A program made the position numbers and the translations under genes. A stretch of 64,000 nucleotides of DNA. It comes from Streptomyces sp. NBC_00249. GTDB taxonomy: Bacteria; Actinomycetota; Actinomycetes; Streptomycetales; Streptomycetaceae. Of this stretch, positions 54,347 to 62,869 are shown one piece after another (position 1 is the stretch's first letter; each line of letters begins with the position of its first letter). The notes under the pieces are model-generated. The model saw only the letters and a list, made by a program, of their open reading frames with translations, was not told the DNA's origin and searched no databases. Where the stretch lies: the NCBI RefSeq assembly GCF_026342355.1, contig NZ_JAPEMV010000003.1:372001-436000 (forward strand), written 5' to 3'.

Positions 54347-55264
54347 ATGAGGATCCGGGAGGCGGCACCGTCCCGCCGCGCACTGCTGACCGTGAGCGCG
54401 GGGACGGCGCTGGCCGCCGCGCTGCCGGCGGGCACGGCCCGCGCCGCGACCTCGCGCGCCGGGACGGCCGTCGTGGACCGGCTGCGCGCGCTGGAGCGCG
54501 CGTACGGGGCCCGGCTGGGCGTGTACGCGTGGGACGCCGCCACCGGCCGGACCGTACGCCACCGCGCCGACGAGCCGTTCCCCCAGTGCTCGGTGTTCAA
54601 GACCCTCGCGGTGGCGGCCGTCCTGCGGGACCTCGACCACGACGGCTCCCACCTCGCCCGGCGCATCCACTACACCGGGCAGGACGTCACGGACGCGGGC
54701 GGCGGCGAGGTCACCAAGCTGCCCGAGAACATCGCGGGCGGCCTGACCGTCGCCGAACTCTGCTCCGCGGCCATCACCCGCAGCGACAACGCCGCCGCCA
54801 ACCTCCTGCTGCGCGAGCTGGGCGGCCCCACCGCGGTCACCCGCTTCTGCCGCTCCCTCGGCGACCGCACGACACGGCTGGACCGCTGGGAGCCCGAACT
54901 GAACTCCGCCGAGCCCTGGCGGACGGACGACACCACCAGCCCCCGCGCGATCGGACGGACCTACGCCCGCCTTGTCCTCGGCGACGCCCTGGCCCCCGCC
55001 GACCGGGAACGGCTCGGCGGCTGGCTGCTCGCCAACACCACCAGCGGTACCCGGCTCCGGGCCGGCCTGCCCCGGGACTGGGCCGTCGCGGACAAGACCG
55101 GCGCCGGTTCGTACGGGACCAACAACGACGTGGGCATCGCCTGGCCCCCCGGACGGCCGCCCCTGGTGCTGGCCATCCTCACCACCAGGCCGGACGCGGC
55201 CGCACCGCGCGACGACGCACTGATCGCCAGGACCGCGGAGCTGCTGGCGGACACCCTCGCCTGA
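54347..55264 (+). CDS. bla: Class A beta-lactamase
   Basis: 305 aa from ATG 54347, with GAGAAGGG before it. Tat-type signal (SRRALLTVSAGTALAAA). Catalytic motifs are all present: Ser82-Val-Phe-Lys85, Ser146-Asp-Asn148, ExxLN at Glu182-Asn186 and KTG in ADKTGAGSYG. Hydrolyses beta-lactams outside the cell; such enzymes are common on Streptomyces chromosomes. No blaR/ampR-type regulator is adjacent. Confidence 0.96.
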   Translation: MRIREAAPSRRALLTVSAGTALAAALPAGTARAATSRAGTAVVDRLRALERAYGARLGVYAWDAATGRTVRHRADEPFPQCSVFKTLAVAAVLRDLDHDGSHLARRIHYTGQDVTDAGGGEVTKLPENIAGGLTVAELCSAAITRSDNAAANLLLRELGGPTAVTRFCRSLGDRTTRLDRWEPELNSAEPWRTDDTTSPRAIGRTYARLVLGDALAPADRERLGGWLLANTTSGTRLRAGLPRDWAVADKTGAGSYGTNNDVGIAWPPGRPPLVLAILTTRPDAAAPRDDALIARTAELLADTLA

Positions 55265-55409
55265 CACCCTCACCCCGGTACGAGCCCCGCCCGCGCGGAC
55301 ACCACCTGGCCGCCCTCCTGGCCGACCTCATCCCGCCCGTCGGCGTGACCGACGACACGGCGCTGGTCATCATCCGCCTCTGACCCGGCGCCGGCTCCGG
55401 CGGATGTGC

Positions 55410-55808
55410 TCAAGCCCGGGTGAAGACGTCCTCGTGCACGTCACCGAGGAAGAAACCGTTGTCGAGACGGACGCTGACCGTCACGCGGGGCCGCAGCTCC
55501 TGGTGGGCGAGCCACCCGGGCTCCAGGGAGGCGACCTGCTCCTCCAGCTGCTTCCTGCTCGCCGGGGGCATCTGGTGGCCGAAGTCGTCGAGGAGCGACC
55601 TGAGCCGCGCGTACTCGCGCACCTCCGGGCCCTGACGCGGCTCCTCGGCCGCGTTCACCCGCTCGACGGTGCCCCCGGTGCCCGCCGCCAGGGCCAGGAA
55701 ACCGGCCACCTCACCGGCCTCCGGCGCGGGGTCTCCGGCCAGGGCGAGCGACCCCGCCAGCCGGAGGTCCACGGCCAGCTCCACCCGCTGGCCCTCGTTG
55801 AGCGTCAT
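55410..55808 (-). CDS. Conserved hypothetical protein
   Basis: 132 aa; first Met at 55808. Seen: MTLNEGQRVELAVDLRLAGSLALAGDPAP, a helix-rich middle with REYARLRSLLDDFGHQMPPAS, and an end LDNGFFLGDVHEDVFTRA. No domain that I can name; soluble and acidic. It precedes nothing in an operon; the upstream hemerythrin gene is 78 bp away on the same strand. Confidence 0.7.
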   Translation of the reverse strand: MTLNEGQRVELAVDLRLAGSLALAGDPAPEAGEVAGFLALAAGTGGTVERVNAAEEPRQGPEVREYARLRSLLDDFGHQMPPASRKQLEEQVASLEPGWLAHQELRPRVTVSVRLDNGFFLGDVHEDVFTRA

Positions 55809-55886
55809 CGGTCCTTCGTCCTCCGGTCGGGTCGGGCCGCGCGCGGGGTGGCCCGGGTGCTGCCATTATCCGGCCACGCGCCGCCG

Positions 55887-56390
55887 TCACGAACCGCCGA
55901 CGATCCTGCGCACGTTCTCGACGCTTCCGCAGTCGGACGCCAACTGCCGCTCGCGTTCCCGAAGGAAGGCGGCGCCCAGTTCGGCCCGGCGCTCGTCGGG
56001 GACGTTCTCCCTGGCGCCGTTGAGGATCGTCCGCTCCTCCTCGTCCACGTGGTGGGAGACGGCCTTGACCAGGTCCTCCAGCCGCGCGTCCCAGGTGTCG
56101 GAGCCGATGTCGTCGACCTCCAGCAGCGCCAGCAGAGCCTTGTTGCCCTCGGCGTGCTCCTCCGCGCCGTGCTCCACCTCCTCGTTGTCGACGTCCTTGA
56201 AGCGTTTCAGCGCCCCGTAGACCTCGGCCTCCTCGGCTTCGCCGTGCGCGACGAGCAGGTCCGACAACCTCCGCAGTGCCTGTGCACGGTCGGACTCGAC
56301 GCTCCGCATGCGGCGGAACAGCTCCTCCATGGTGCGGTGGTCCTTGAGGATCACCTCGACGACGTCCTGGACCTTCTGCTCGCCCGCCAT
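55887..56390 (-). CDS. Hemerythrin/HHE domain protein
   Basis: 167 aa. Seen: iron-ligand pattern of HHE proteins, EVILKDHRTMEELFRRM, LLVAHGEAEEAEVYGAL, HGAEEHAEGNKALLALLE and VSHHVDEEERTIL, giving paired His and Glu/Asp for a di-iron site in a four-helix bundle. May bind oxygen or sense redox/NO state. Part of a stress-type neighbourhood. Confidence 0.9.
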   Translation of the reverse strand: MAGEQKVQDVVEVILKDHRTMEELFRRMRSVESDRAQALRRLSDLLVAHGEAEEAEVYGALKRFKDVDNEEVEHGAEEHAEGNKALLALLEVDDIGSDTWDARLEDLVKAVSHHVDEEERTILNGARENVPDERRAELGAAFLRERERQLASDCGSVENVRRIVGGS

Positions 56391-56479
56391 GTCATTCGCC
56401 TTCCGGTCACCGCACGACGGTGTGCCGCGCGTACGGGGCGGCTGCCCCCGCTCGGGCCGCCCATGCGCGGCGGCGCCGT

Positions 56480-56884
56480 TCAGGCGGCGGAGACGGGGCC
56501 GTCCCGGACGGCGAAGACCTCCAGGGTGCCGGTGAGGTCGAGCAGGCGGGCGACGGGACGGCTGAGGGCCGTCAGTACGAGGCTCTTGCCGGTCTCGGCG
56601 GCCAGCCGGTTCACGTACAGCAGGACGTCGAGGCCCGAGCTGTCGCAGAACGTGACCTGCGAGAGGTCGACGTCGAGGCCGGTGCGGGCGGCCCGCAGGG
56701 CCGGGACGAGATCTCCGCGCAGGGCGCTCGCGTCCTCCATGTCGATCTCTCCGTGCACTTGGACCAGCACCCTTCCGGGACCCCGTTCGAAGACCACCGC
56801 GACGGTGGACGGGTGCAGGTGCACGGTGACGCCGCCGTCGGCGTCCGGGGGAGCGGCGGGGGAGCGGCGGTAGGAGGCGGCCAT
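56480..56884 (-). CDS. STAS domain anti-sigma factor antagonist
   Basis: 134 aa. Seen: VLVQVHGEIDMEDASALRGDLVPALRAA and the phosphorylation loop VDLSQVTFCDSSGLDVLLYV, whose Ser is the usual target of anti-sigma kinases, plus a C-terminal VARLLDLTGTLEVF. When dephosphorylated such proteins bind anti-sigma kinase and free a sigma factor. The SpoIIE-type phosphatase at 59298 is a plausible partner. Confidence 0.93.
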   Translation of the reverse strand: MAASYRRSPAAPPDADGGVTVHLHPSTVAVVFERGPGRVLVQVHGEIDMEDASALRGDLVPALRAARTGLDVDLSQVTFCDSSGLDVLLYVNRLAAETGKSLVLTALSRPVARLLDLTGTLEVFAVRDGPVSAA

Positions 56885-56908
56885 GGCCCTTCTCCCTTCA
56901 GGGTCGTG

Positions 56909-57235
56909 TCATGAACGCGTACGTCCGCCCGGATCGGGCCGGTCGAGATCGGTCAGCAGCTTCAGCAGGTCCGCGATCTCGTGCTGTCCTTCCGCCGGGT
57001 GGCGGAAGAGGGTGCCGGGTGTGACCTCGTAGTGGTTGCGGCGGCCGTGCCGGACCCGCGTGAGGTAACCGGCGCTCTCCAGGTCCGTGACGATGGCCTG
57101 GGCCGCGCGCTCGGTCACCTCGCAGGCGGCGGCCATGTCGCGCAGCCGCGTCTGCGGATCACGCTGGACCATCGCGAGGATCCGGGCGTGGTGGGTGACG
57201 AACGTCCAGCTGGTGCGCGGCTCGACCGAGTGCAT
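56909..57235 (-). CDS. Winged-helix (MarR/ArsR-like) regulator, probably leaderless
   Basis: 108 aa. Seen: FVTHHARILAMVQRDPQTRLRDMAAACEVTERAAQAIVTDLESAGYLTRVRHGRRNHYEVTP-type winged helix, with helix-turn-helix in the CEVTERAAQAIVTDL segment and wing at RHGRRNHYEV. TATAAT lies only 7 bp before the ATG, so the message likely starts at the start codon. The adjacent inverted repeat at 57258-57281 is a candidate self-operator. Downstream is the STAS gene, 24 bp away, so likely one operon. Confidence 0.88.
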   Translation of the reverse strand: MHSVEPRTSWTFVTHHARILAMVQRDPQTRLRDMAAACEVTERAAQAIVTDLESAGYLTRVRHGRRNHYEVTPGTLFRHPAEGQHEIADLLKLLTDLDRPDPGGRTRS

Positions 57236-57281
57236 GTCGGAAATTATACGATTTGCGATTCCGGTTTGACCAGACCGGAAT
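57236..57281. promoter_or_regulatory. Leaderless promoter and perfect inverted repeat operator
   Basis: TATAAT (57243-57248, leftward) sits 7 bp from the regulator's ATG. ATTCCGGT-N8-ACCGGAAT (57258-57281) is a perfect 8-bp inverted repeat overlapping the expected -35 region (GGTCAA leftward, TTGACC rightward). A good candidate for autoregulation and for control of the rightward gene at 57400. Confidence 0.7.
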
Positions 57282-57399
57282 CAGGGGCCCGCCGTGCCGC
57301 GCGTACGCGCGCTGTTCGTGCGGGTTTGTCCCACAGGAAGCAGGGCAGCCGCGTCAAGGAGTCCGAGGAGTCCGAGGAGACCGGGGACGGAGGACGGAG

Positions 57400-57942
57400 A
57401 TGTCTGCCAACACACTGATAGCCGTCATCGTCGCGGCGGTGGTCGTGGTGGTCGCGCTCACGGCACTGCTGTGGATGCTGGCCCGCCGACGCCACCTGCG
57501 CGAACGGTTCGGCCCCGAGTACGAACGCACCGTCGAGGAACGCGGCGGCAAGCGGTCCGCCGAGCGGGACCTGCGGGACCGCGAGGAGCGGTACGACCGG
57601 CTCGACATCAAGGAGTTGTCGCCCGAGCGCCGCAACCAGTACGCGGACGACTGGGCCGGCGTCCAGCAGCAGTTCGTCGACCGGCCCGACGCCTCCGTCG
57701 CCGAGGCCGACGCGTTGGTGACCCGCTTGATGAGTGAGCGCGGCTACCCCACCGAGGGGTACCGGGGGCAGCTGCGCGACCTGTCCGTGGAACACGGCAG
57801 CACGCTGGAGGAGTACCGGGCCGCCCACGCGGTCAAGGTGCGCAGCCGTGCGGGGGAGGCGACCACAGAGGAGCTGCGCGGGGCGATGGTCCACTACCGG
57901 GCCCTGTTCGACGAGCTGCTCTCCGACCGGAGGAGCCGGTGA
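57400..57942 (+). CDS. Single-helix membrane protein with charged cytosolic domain
   Basis: 180 aa from ATG 57400, preceded by GGAGGACGGAG. Seen: N-terminal helix LIAVIVAAVVVVVALTALLWML, then a highly charged domain with RHLRERFGPEYERTVEE, YADDWAGVQQQFVDRPDASVAEADALVTRLMSERGY and YRALFDELL. The central part is paralogous to the soluble protein encoded next. Function unknown; common in Streptomyces stress clusters. Confidence 0.82.
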   Translation: MSANTLIAVIVAAVVVVVALTALLWMLARRRHLRERFGPEYERTVEERGGKRSAERDLRDREERYDRLDIKELSPERRNQYADDWAGVQQQFVDRPDASVAEADALVTRLMSERGYPTEGYRGQLRDLSVEHGSTLEEYRAAHAVKVRSRAGEATTEELRGAMVHYRALFDELLSDRRSR

Positions 57943-57943
57943 C

Positions 57944-58468
57944 ATGCAGGAACACGAGGAGAAGACCGGACAGGCCTCCGAGCCCGTCCTGACCACGGAA
58001 GACATCGCACGTCCGGCGCCGGACGCGCACCGGGAGGCGGCCGTCTACCCGGGCGAGGCGACGGGCGGTACGGGCAGCACGGACCAGCAGCCGGACCAGC
58101 AGCCGGACCGGCTTCCGGACCAGGAACGGGACCCGGAAGGTGCCCAGGCTCCCGACTCCGCCCCCGAGACCCCTCCCGGCCGGGAACCGGCCCGCGAGGA
58201 GGAACCGCTGCTGGGCTCCGCCGAGGCGGACCGCTACCGCCGAACCTGGAGTGAGATCCAGGGCCGCTTCGTGGACGACCCGCAGGAGGCGGTCAGGTCC
58301 GCGGACACCCTCGTGGCGGAGGTCATGCAGGCGTTCGCGGGCACCCTCTCCGAGCATCGGAGCAGGCTGGAGAAGCAGTGGGACAGCGGCGAAGAGGTGG
58401 CCACCGAGGACCTGCGGCAGGCACTGCGCGCCTACCGCTCCCTGATCGACCGGCTGCTCGACACCTGA
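57944..58468 (+). CDS. Soluble paralogue of the preceding protein
   Basis: 174 aa from ATG 57944, 1 bp after the previous stop (coupled). Seen: a disordered, Pro/Asp/Gln/Glu-rich N-terminal half with QQPDQQPD repeats (about 45-100), then RRTWSEIQGRFVDDPQEAVRSADTLVAEVMQAF and LRQALRAYRSLIDRLL, matching the neighbour. It has no membrane helix. The two probably form a membrane/soluble pair. Function unknown. Confidence 0.8.
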   Translation: MQEHEEKTGQASEPVLTTEDIARPAPDAHREAAVYPGEATGGTGSTDQQPDQQPDRLPDQERDPEGAQAPDSAPETPPGREPAREEEPLLGSAEADRYRRTWSEIQGRFVDDPQEAVRSADTLVAEVMQAFAGTLSEHRSRLEKQWDSGEEVATEDLRQALRAYRSLIDRLLDT

Positions 58469-58569
58469 GTGGGTAGGGGCCCGGTACCGGGGTGCGGTCC
58501 GGCCTCCTGGCTGCGACGGGGCCGCATCCCGGGCCGTGCGCCGCGTACGGGAAGGAGAAGGTGGTCTCC

Positions 58570-58857
58570 ATGCCGCGTGACCCCCGCCGGCACGCCCCCG
58601 GGGACGGATCCGAACCCCTGCGGGCCAGGAGCGACCTGCGGCTGCGCCGCCGGCTGTCGCTCGTCTTCGCTCCCGCCTTCGCGGTCGGCGCGGTCCTTCT
58701 CGCCCTGCGCGCCCTGCGCGCCACGCCCGGCAGCGAGCCCTCACCGACCGTCTACGGGGTGCTCGCCGCCCTGTGCATGGTGCTGATGACCGTGGCGATC
58801 GCCGACCTCTACGTGATCGAACGCCGCACCCGCGCAGGGCGTCGCGGGCGCGGGTAG
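58570..58857 (+). CDS. Two-helix membrane protein, DUF6343-like
   Basis: 95 aa from ATG 58570 (GTG 58561 is an alternative start close to GGAG). Seen: a motif GSEPLRARSDLRLRRRLSL, then two hydrophobic helices (FAPAFAVGAVLLALRAL and GVLAALCMVLMTVAIADLYV) and a basic end. Resembles DUF6343 proteins of Streptomyces. Function unknown. Confidence 0.7.
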   Translation: MPRDPRRHAPGDGSEPLRARSDLRLRRRLSLVFAPAFAVGAVLLALRALRATPGSEPSPTVYGVLAALCMVLMTVAIADLYVIERRTRAGRRGRG

Positions 58858-58905
58858 GAGCGTACGTACCCCCGAACCGGCACCGACGCGAAGGGAGTGG
58901 TCACC

Positions 58906-59094
58906 ATGGGCAGGCCGGAGGAACGGGCCGCCAGCGCCCAGCGGATGCGTGACAAGGCGCAGGAACTCGAACAGGAGGCCGCGCACACCACGCAGCCGCA
59001 GGAGCACGAACGGCTGATGGAGAAGGCGCGGCGGATCCGCGCGAAGAGCGAACGGATCAACGGACCGGGCAGCGGCACCATGGACCCGATGTGA
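58906..59094 (+). CDS. Small helical protein, DUF6381-like
   Basis: 62 aa from ATG 58906 with AAGGGAGTGG upstream. Almost entirely one charged helix: AQRMRDKAQELEQEAAHTT, EHERLMEKARRIRAKSERI, coiled-coil-like, ending GSGTMDPM. Resembles DUF6381 small proteins of Streptomyces. Function unknown. Confidence 0.75.
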   Translation: MGRPEERAASAQRMRDKAQELEQEAAHTTQPQEHERLMEKARRIRAKSERINGPGSGTMDPM

Positions 59095-59109
59095 GCGGCC
59101 CCGTCCAGT

Positions 59110-59296
59110 GCTGTGACCGGAAAGGTTCACCGGGTCGCGGCGCCCGGGACGGCACCTCGCGGCGTTGTCGGACCACGCGAGTACGTCCAGTACGAGACGT
59201 GGCCCTCCGCCTTGCGATGCTTCCCCTAGGCCCTGCGGGCCTGGGGAGGCCCCATGCACCGGACACCGCGCCCCGGCAAACCTTTCCGGCCACAGC
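59110..59296. repeat. 187-bp element with long terminal inverted repeats (MITE- or REP-like)
   Basis: Left arm 59110-59150 and right arm 59259-59296 are imperfect inverted copies: GCTGTGACCGGAAAGGTTCA against GCTGTGGCCGGAAAGGTTTG, about 27 of the first 31 positions matching and similarity continuing inward. The centre holds another hairpin (59223-59246). No ORF with coding bias. It fills the gap between convergent genes and ends one base before the stop codon of the phosphatase gene. I have an unverified recollection of similar intergenic sequences in other Streptomyces. Confidence 0.65.
59223..59246. terminator. Central hairpin, possible bidirectional terminator
   Basis: CCCC-T-AGGCCC, loop TGC, GGGCCT-GGGG between two convergent genes; strong GC stem with one bulged T. 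Could serve both transcripts. Confidence 0.5.
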
Positions 59297-59297
59297 A

Positions 59298-61772
59298 CTA
59301 GGCCTGGCCGACGGGCCGCGGGGCGTCGTCCGGGACGTGGATGTCCAGGACGCAGATGTCGTCGCGGTTGCCGGGGCGCAGCGCGGCGAGGGTCCGTGCG
59401 AGGGTCTCGCCGCGGCCCTCGCGCAGGAGGTGCAGGGTGGCCGCGGTGAGCCGGGCGAGGCCCACGTCGATGTCCTCGCCCGGTTCCTCCACGAGTCCGT
59501 CGGTGTAGAGCAGCAGGTGGTCGCCGGGCAGCAGGTCGATGACGGCCTGTGCGTAGGAGGCGTCGAAGGTGGCGCCGAGCAGGGGGCCGTGGGGCTGGTC
59601 GAGGAAGACCGCCTCCTCGCCGCGGACCAGCAACGGCGGCAGGTGCCCCGCCCGTACCCAGACCAGGCGCTGGTCCCACGGCTGGTAGCGGCCCATGACC
59701 ATGGTCGCGGTGCCGCCGGACGACTGGTCCGAAGCGGTGTGGAGCAGGAGGGTGTTGAGCCGGCGCAGCACGTCGGGGAGCGCCGACCCGGTGACCGTCA
59801 TGCCCTTCGTGGTGAACCGCAGCTGCGCCATGGTGCCCACGGCGGCCAGGCCGTGACCGGCCACGTCCCCGACGACGAACAGGGCGCTCCCGTCGGGCAG
59901 TTCGATCGCGCTGTACCAGTCCCCGCCGACGTTGACCCCGCTGTCGGCGGGGACGTAGGCGACGTCGATGCACAGGTCGGCCAGTTCCAGGGACTGCTCG
60001 GGGATCGGCAGCAGGGTGTCCTGGAGGCGTGCGGCCAGCGCACGTTCGGCCTGGAGGGCGCCGCGCTGGAGGAGCATGGCGCGCTCGCTCTCGCGCAGGG
60101 CGAGTTCGGCGCCGCGCTGCGCGGTGACGTCCTGGAAGAAGCCGTGCACCTCGACCGGGGTGCCGTCGGCGTCCGTACGGGCCTCGGCGACGATCCGCAG
60201 GTGCCGCACACCGAGCGCGGTGCTGATCCGGAACGGCTGGTCGACGGCCTCGCCCTCGCCCAGGAGCCGCTGGACGGCCGCCCCCAGCCTGGGCAGGTCG
60301 TCGGGGAGGAGGTGCCGCGGCAGTTCCTCCAGGGGCATCGGCCCGTCGGCGGGATCGCGGTCGAAGATGGCGTAGACCTGGTCGGACCAGGTGATGGTGT
60401 CCGTCGCCAGGTTCCAGGCCGCCCACCCGAGGTTGCCCAGCCGCTGCATGTCGGCGAGCCGCCGCGCCTCGCGCTCGTCGGTGTCGTGGCGGATCCAGGA
60501 CACGACCAGCCGGTCGCCCAGCCGGGACGCCCGGACCGAGTAGACGGACTGACGTGGGACGCCCGCGACGACCTCCTCGTAGGTGAAGGGCTCACCCTCG
60601 TACCCGGTCCCCGTCGTCAGCGTCTCCAGGTAGCCGTCCCACAGCGCGGTGCCCGCCACGGTCGGGTACGTCTCCAGGATCCGCCGGCCCACGAGCTCCT
60701 TCCCGCGCCGCCCGGCCACGTCCACCGACTCGGGCGCCGCCGCGTCGATGCGGTAGTCCTCCACCTCGTGCGCCGGGGAGCGCAGGGGGGTCAGCAGGAT
60801 CGCCGACCCGGACAGCGCGTCCAGGATCCGCTGCACCGACGTCACGTCGGCCTCACCCGCAGCCCCGGCGTCGACGCCGCGGGCCCGCTCCGGGGTGCCC
60901 AGCGGGCCCGCGCACAGCCGGGCCGCCCGGCGCAGCAGGGCCCGCGTGTCGGCCGGGAAGGGGCCCGGCCCGGTCCGCAGGAAGCCGATGGCCGTCGTCG
61001 GGTACGCGCCGTCGGGTACGGGGAGCCAGGCGCGCGAGAGCCAGCGCTCCGGCGGATCCCCGATCAGCAGGTACCGGCGGGCGTCCTTCTCCGGGTCCTC
61101 CAGCCACAGGGCGCGGCGGCCGGCGATCGCCTCGTGGGCGGCGACACCGCTGAGCGGGGGGACGTGGCGCCACTGCCCGGCCAGGGACGCGTCGATCCCG
61201 GCGCTGCCGGTCAGCTCCAGGCTTCCGGCGGCGGTCAGCGAGTAGATCATCACGGCGTCCACGCCGACGTCCCCGCCGAACACCTTCAGCAGCAGCTCCG
61301 CGATCCCGTCGCCGCCGTCCACCGACGCCAGTCCCTCGGCGAGCCGGGCCAGGAGCGGACGCCAGGCGGCCCCGCCGTCGGTGCGGGGGAGCAGGTACCG
61401 CTGGGCGCTGAAGGCCGAGGAGACCGAGGAGACCGGCTTCCCCGCCGGACCGCCCGCGCGGTCGGTGCCGGTCACGGGCGGGGAGGCGGTCACGGGCGGC
61501 GGGCCCGTGCGGACCCGGCCCAGGGTGATCCAGCACTCCTCCAGGAGGCTGCGGCCCCGCTGGTGGGCGCGGTCGAGGAGCGTCTCGTAGGCCGTGTCGG
61601 CGGAGAGTCCCGCCTGAGCCATCAGGACGCCCTTGGCCCGTTCGACCACGGCCGTGGTCGCGGCGACACCCTCCAGGTCCACGATCTCCGACCGCAGCCT
61701 GGCCACCACCTTGGCGAGCGCCAGCACATCGGGTGCGGCGCCCTCACCCGCAGGAGCGGCATCGCCCTTCAC
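59298..61772 (-). CDS. ANTAR-GAF-PAS-SpoIIE (PP2C) multidomain phosphatase
   Basis: 824 aa, soluble. Seen in order: ANTAR RNA-binding domain at about 25-85 (VVERAKGVLMAQAGLSADTAYETLLDRA), GAF-like domain about 130-290, a second sensor region with PAS/PAC features about 330-540 (VRHLRIVAEARTDADGTPVEVHGFFQDVTAQR), then SpoIIE/PP2C phosphatase about 560-810 with GVNVGGDWYSAIEL, VGDVAGHGLAA and DHLLLYTDGLVEEPGEDID. ANTAR joined to a Ser phosphatase is typical of Streptomyces. It may dephosphorylate the STAS protein at 56480. The C-terminus lacks the HATPase-c kinase found in some relatives. Confidence 0.93.
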   Translation of the reverse strand: MKGDAAPAGEGAAPDVLALAKVVARLRSEIVDLEGVAATTAVVERAKGVLMAQAGLSADTAYETLLDRAHQRGRSLLEECWITLGRVRTGPPPVTASPPVTGTDRAGGPAGKPVSSVSSAFSAQRYLLPRTDGGAAWRPLLARLAEGLASVDGGDGIAELLLKVFGGDVGVDAVMIYSLTAAGSLELTGSAGIDASLAGQWRHVPPLSGVAAHEAIAGRRALWLEDPEKDARRYLLIGDPPERWLSRAWLPVPDGAYPTTAIGFLRTGPGPFPADTRALLRRAARLCAGPLGTPERARGVDAGAAGEADVTSVQRILDALSGSAILLTPLRSPAHEVEDYRIDAAAPESVDVAGRRGKELVGRRILETYPTVAGTALWDGYLETLTTGTGYEGEPFTYEEVVAGVPRQSVYSVRASRLGDRLVVSWIRHDTDEREARRLADMQRLGNLGWAAWNLATDTITWSDQVYAIFDRDPADGPMPLEELPRHLLPDDLPRLGAAVQRLLGEGEAVDQPFRISTALGVRHLRIVAEARTDADGTPVEVHGFFQDVTAQRGAELALRESERAMLLQRGALQAERALAARLQDTLLPIPEQSLELADLCIDVAYVPADSGVNVGGDWYSAIELPDGSALFVVGDVAGHGLAAVGTMAQLRFTTKGMTVTGSALPDVLRRLNTLLLHTASDQSSGGTATMVMGRYQPWDQRLVWVRAGHLPPLLVRGEEAVFLDQPHGPLLGATFDASYAQAVIDLLPGDHLLLYTDGLVEEPGEDIDVGLARLTAATLHLLREGRGETLARTLAALRPGNRDDICVLDIHVPDDAPRPVGQA

Positions 61773-61898
61773 CCCTCGAGCATGGCACGTCCGACCCCCG
61801 CGCGCGCCGCCCGGCCCGGGCGGCTCTCCCGGTGCGCGGGAGCGGTCCCGCCGGCGGGGTTAGGCTCGGAGGAGGCCGCAGCTGAGGGGATGGTGCGC

Positions 61899-62738
61899 AT
61901 GTGCCGCTGGCTCGCCTACTCGGGTTCGCCCATGCTGCTCGACGTCGTGCTCTACCGTCCGGAGCACTCCCTCATCAACCAGAGCCTCCACGCCCGGATG
62001 GGAGTGGAGACCACCAACGGCGACGGCTTCGGCATCGGCTGGTACAGCGGCAACGGTGACGGCACACCGGCGGTCTTCCGCGACATCGCACCGGCCTGGA
62101 ACAACCGCAACCTGCGCGAACTCGCCGCGCACGTCCGCTCAACGCTGTTCTTCGCGCACGTCCGCGCCTCGACGGGCTCGGCCGTCCAGCAGACCAACTG
62201 CCACCCCTTCCGCCACGGCCGCTGGCTGTGGATGCACAACGGGTCCATCGCGGACTTCCAGCGGTTGCAGCGGGACCTCTGCCTCGCCGTCGACCCGGCG
62301 CTCTTCCCGTCCATCGAGGGGTCCACCGACTCCGAGGTGATGTTCTACCTCGCGGTCACCCTCGGGCTCGACCAGGACGTCCCGGGCGCGGTCGCCCGCA
62401 TGGCGGGCCTCGTGGAGCGGGTCGGCAAGGAGCACGGCGTCCCCGAGCCGCTCCAGATGACCGTCGCGGTCAGTGACGGCGAGCAGGTCTGGGCCTTCCG
62501 CTACTCCAGCCAGGGCGCGTCCCGCTCGCTCTTCTACAGCAGCCGCGCCGAGACCGTCCGCCACCTCCACCCGGAGGTCGACTACCTCCGCGAGATCTCC
62601 GAGGAGTCCCGCATCGTGGTCTCCGAGCCGCTGGGGGACCTGCCCGGCGTGTGGAACGAACTCCCCGAGGCCACCTACGCGGTGGTGCCCGCCGCTCCCG
62701 GCGCGGACTACCTCCCCTTCGTCCCCGAAATCCCCTGA
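61899..62738 (+). CDS. Class II glutamine amidotransferase (EgtC-like)
   Basis: 279 aa. ATG 61899 is chosen so that Cys2 becomes the N-terminal nucleophile (MCRWLAYSG), as required in Ntn hydrolases; ATG 61890 would hide it. Seen: TTNGDGFGIGWY, FFAHVRASTGSAVQQTNCHPF, LWMHNGSIADF, GSTDSEVMFYL. Family members include EgtC of ergothioneine biosynthesis, which cleaves a gamma-glutamyl amide. It lies 131 bp before a YbdK-type ligase. Confidence 0.92.
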   Translation: MCRWLAYSGSPMLLDVVLYRPEHSLINQSLHARMGVETTNGDGFGIGWYSGNGDGTPAVFRDIAPAWNNRNLRELAAHVRSTLFFAHVRASTGSAVQQTNCHPFRHGRWLWMHNGSIADFQRLQRDLCLAVDPALFPSIEGSTDSEVMFYLAVTLGLDQDVPGAVARMAGLVERVGKEHGVPEPLQMTVAVSDGEQVWAFRYSSQGASRSLFYSSRAETVRHLHPEVDYLREISEESRIVVSEPLGDLPGVWNELPEATYAVVPAAPGADYLPFVPEIP

Positions 62739-62869
62739 CACCAGGAGCACGGCGTGAGCGGCGGTCCGGCGGGTAGGCGCCCCTCAGCCGGCCGCGCACG
62801 CCGTCGACCGCCCCGCCGGCGGGCGGTCCGTCCAGGCGGCCGGCCCCCGAACGACGGAGGGGCTCCGTG

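Noticed and set aside
59298..62738. Long rightward reading frame opposite the SpoIIE-type phosphatase that continues into the amidotransferase
   Set aside because: High-GC antisense shadow; the real start of the amidotransferase is the ATG that exposes the catalytic Cys2.
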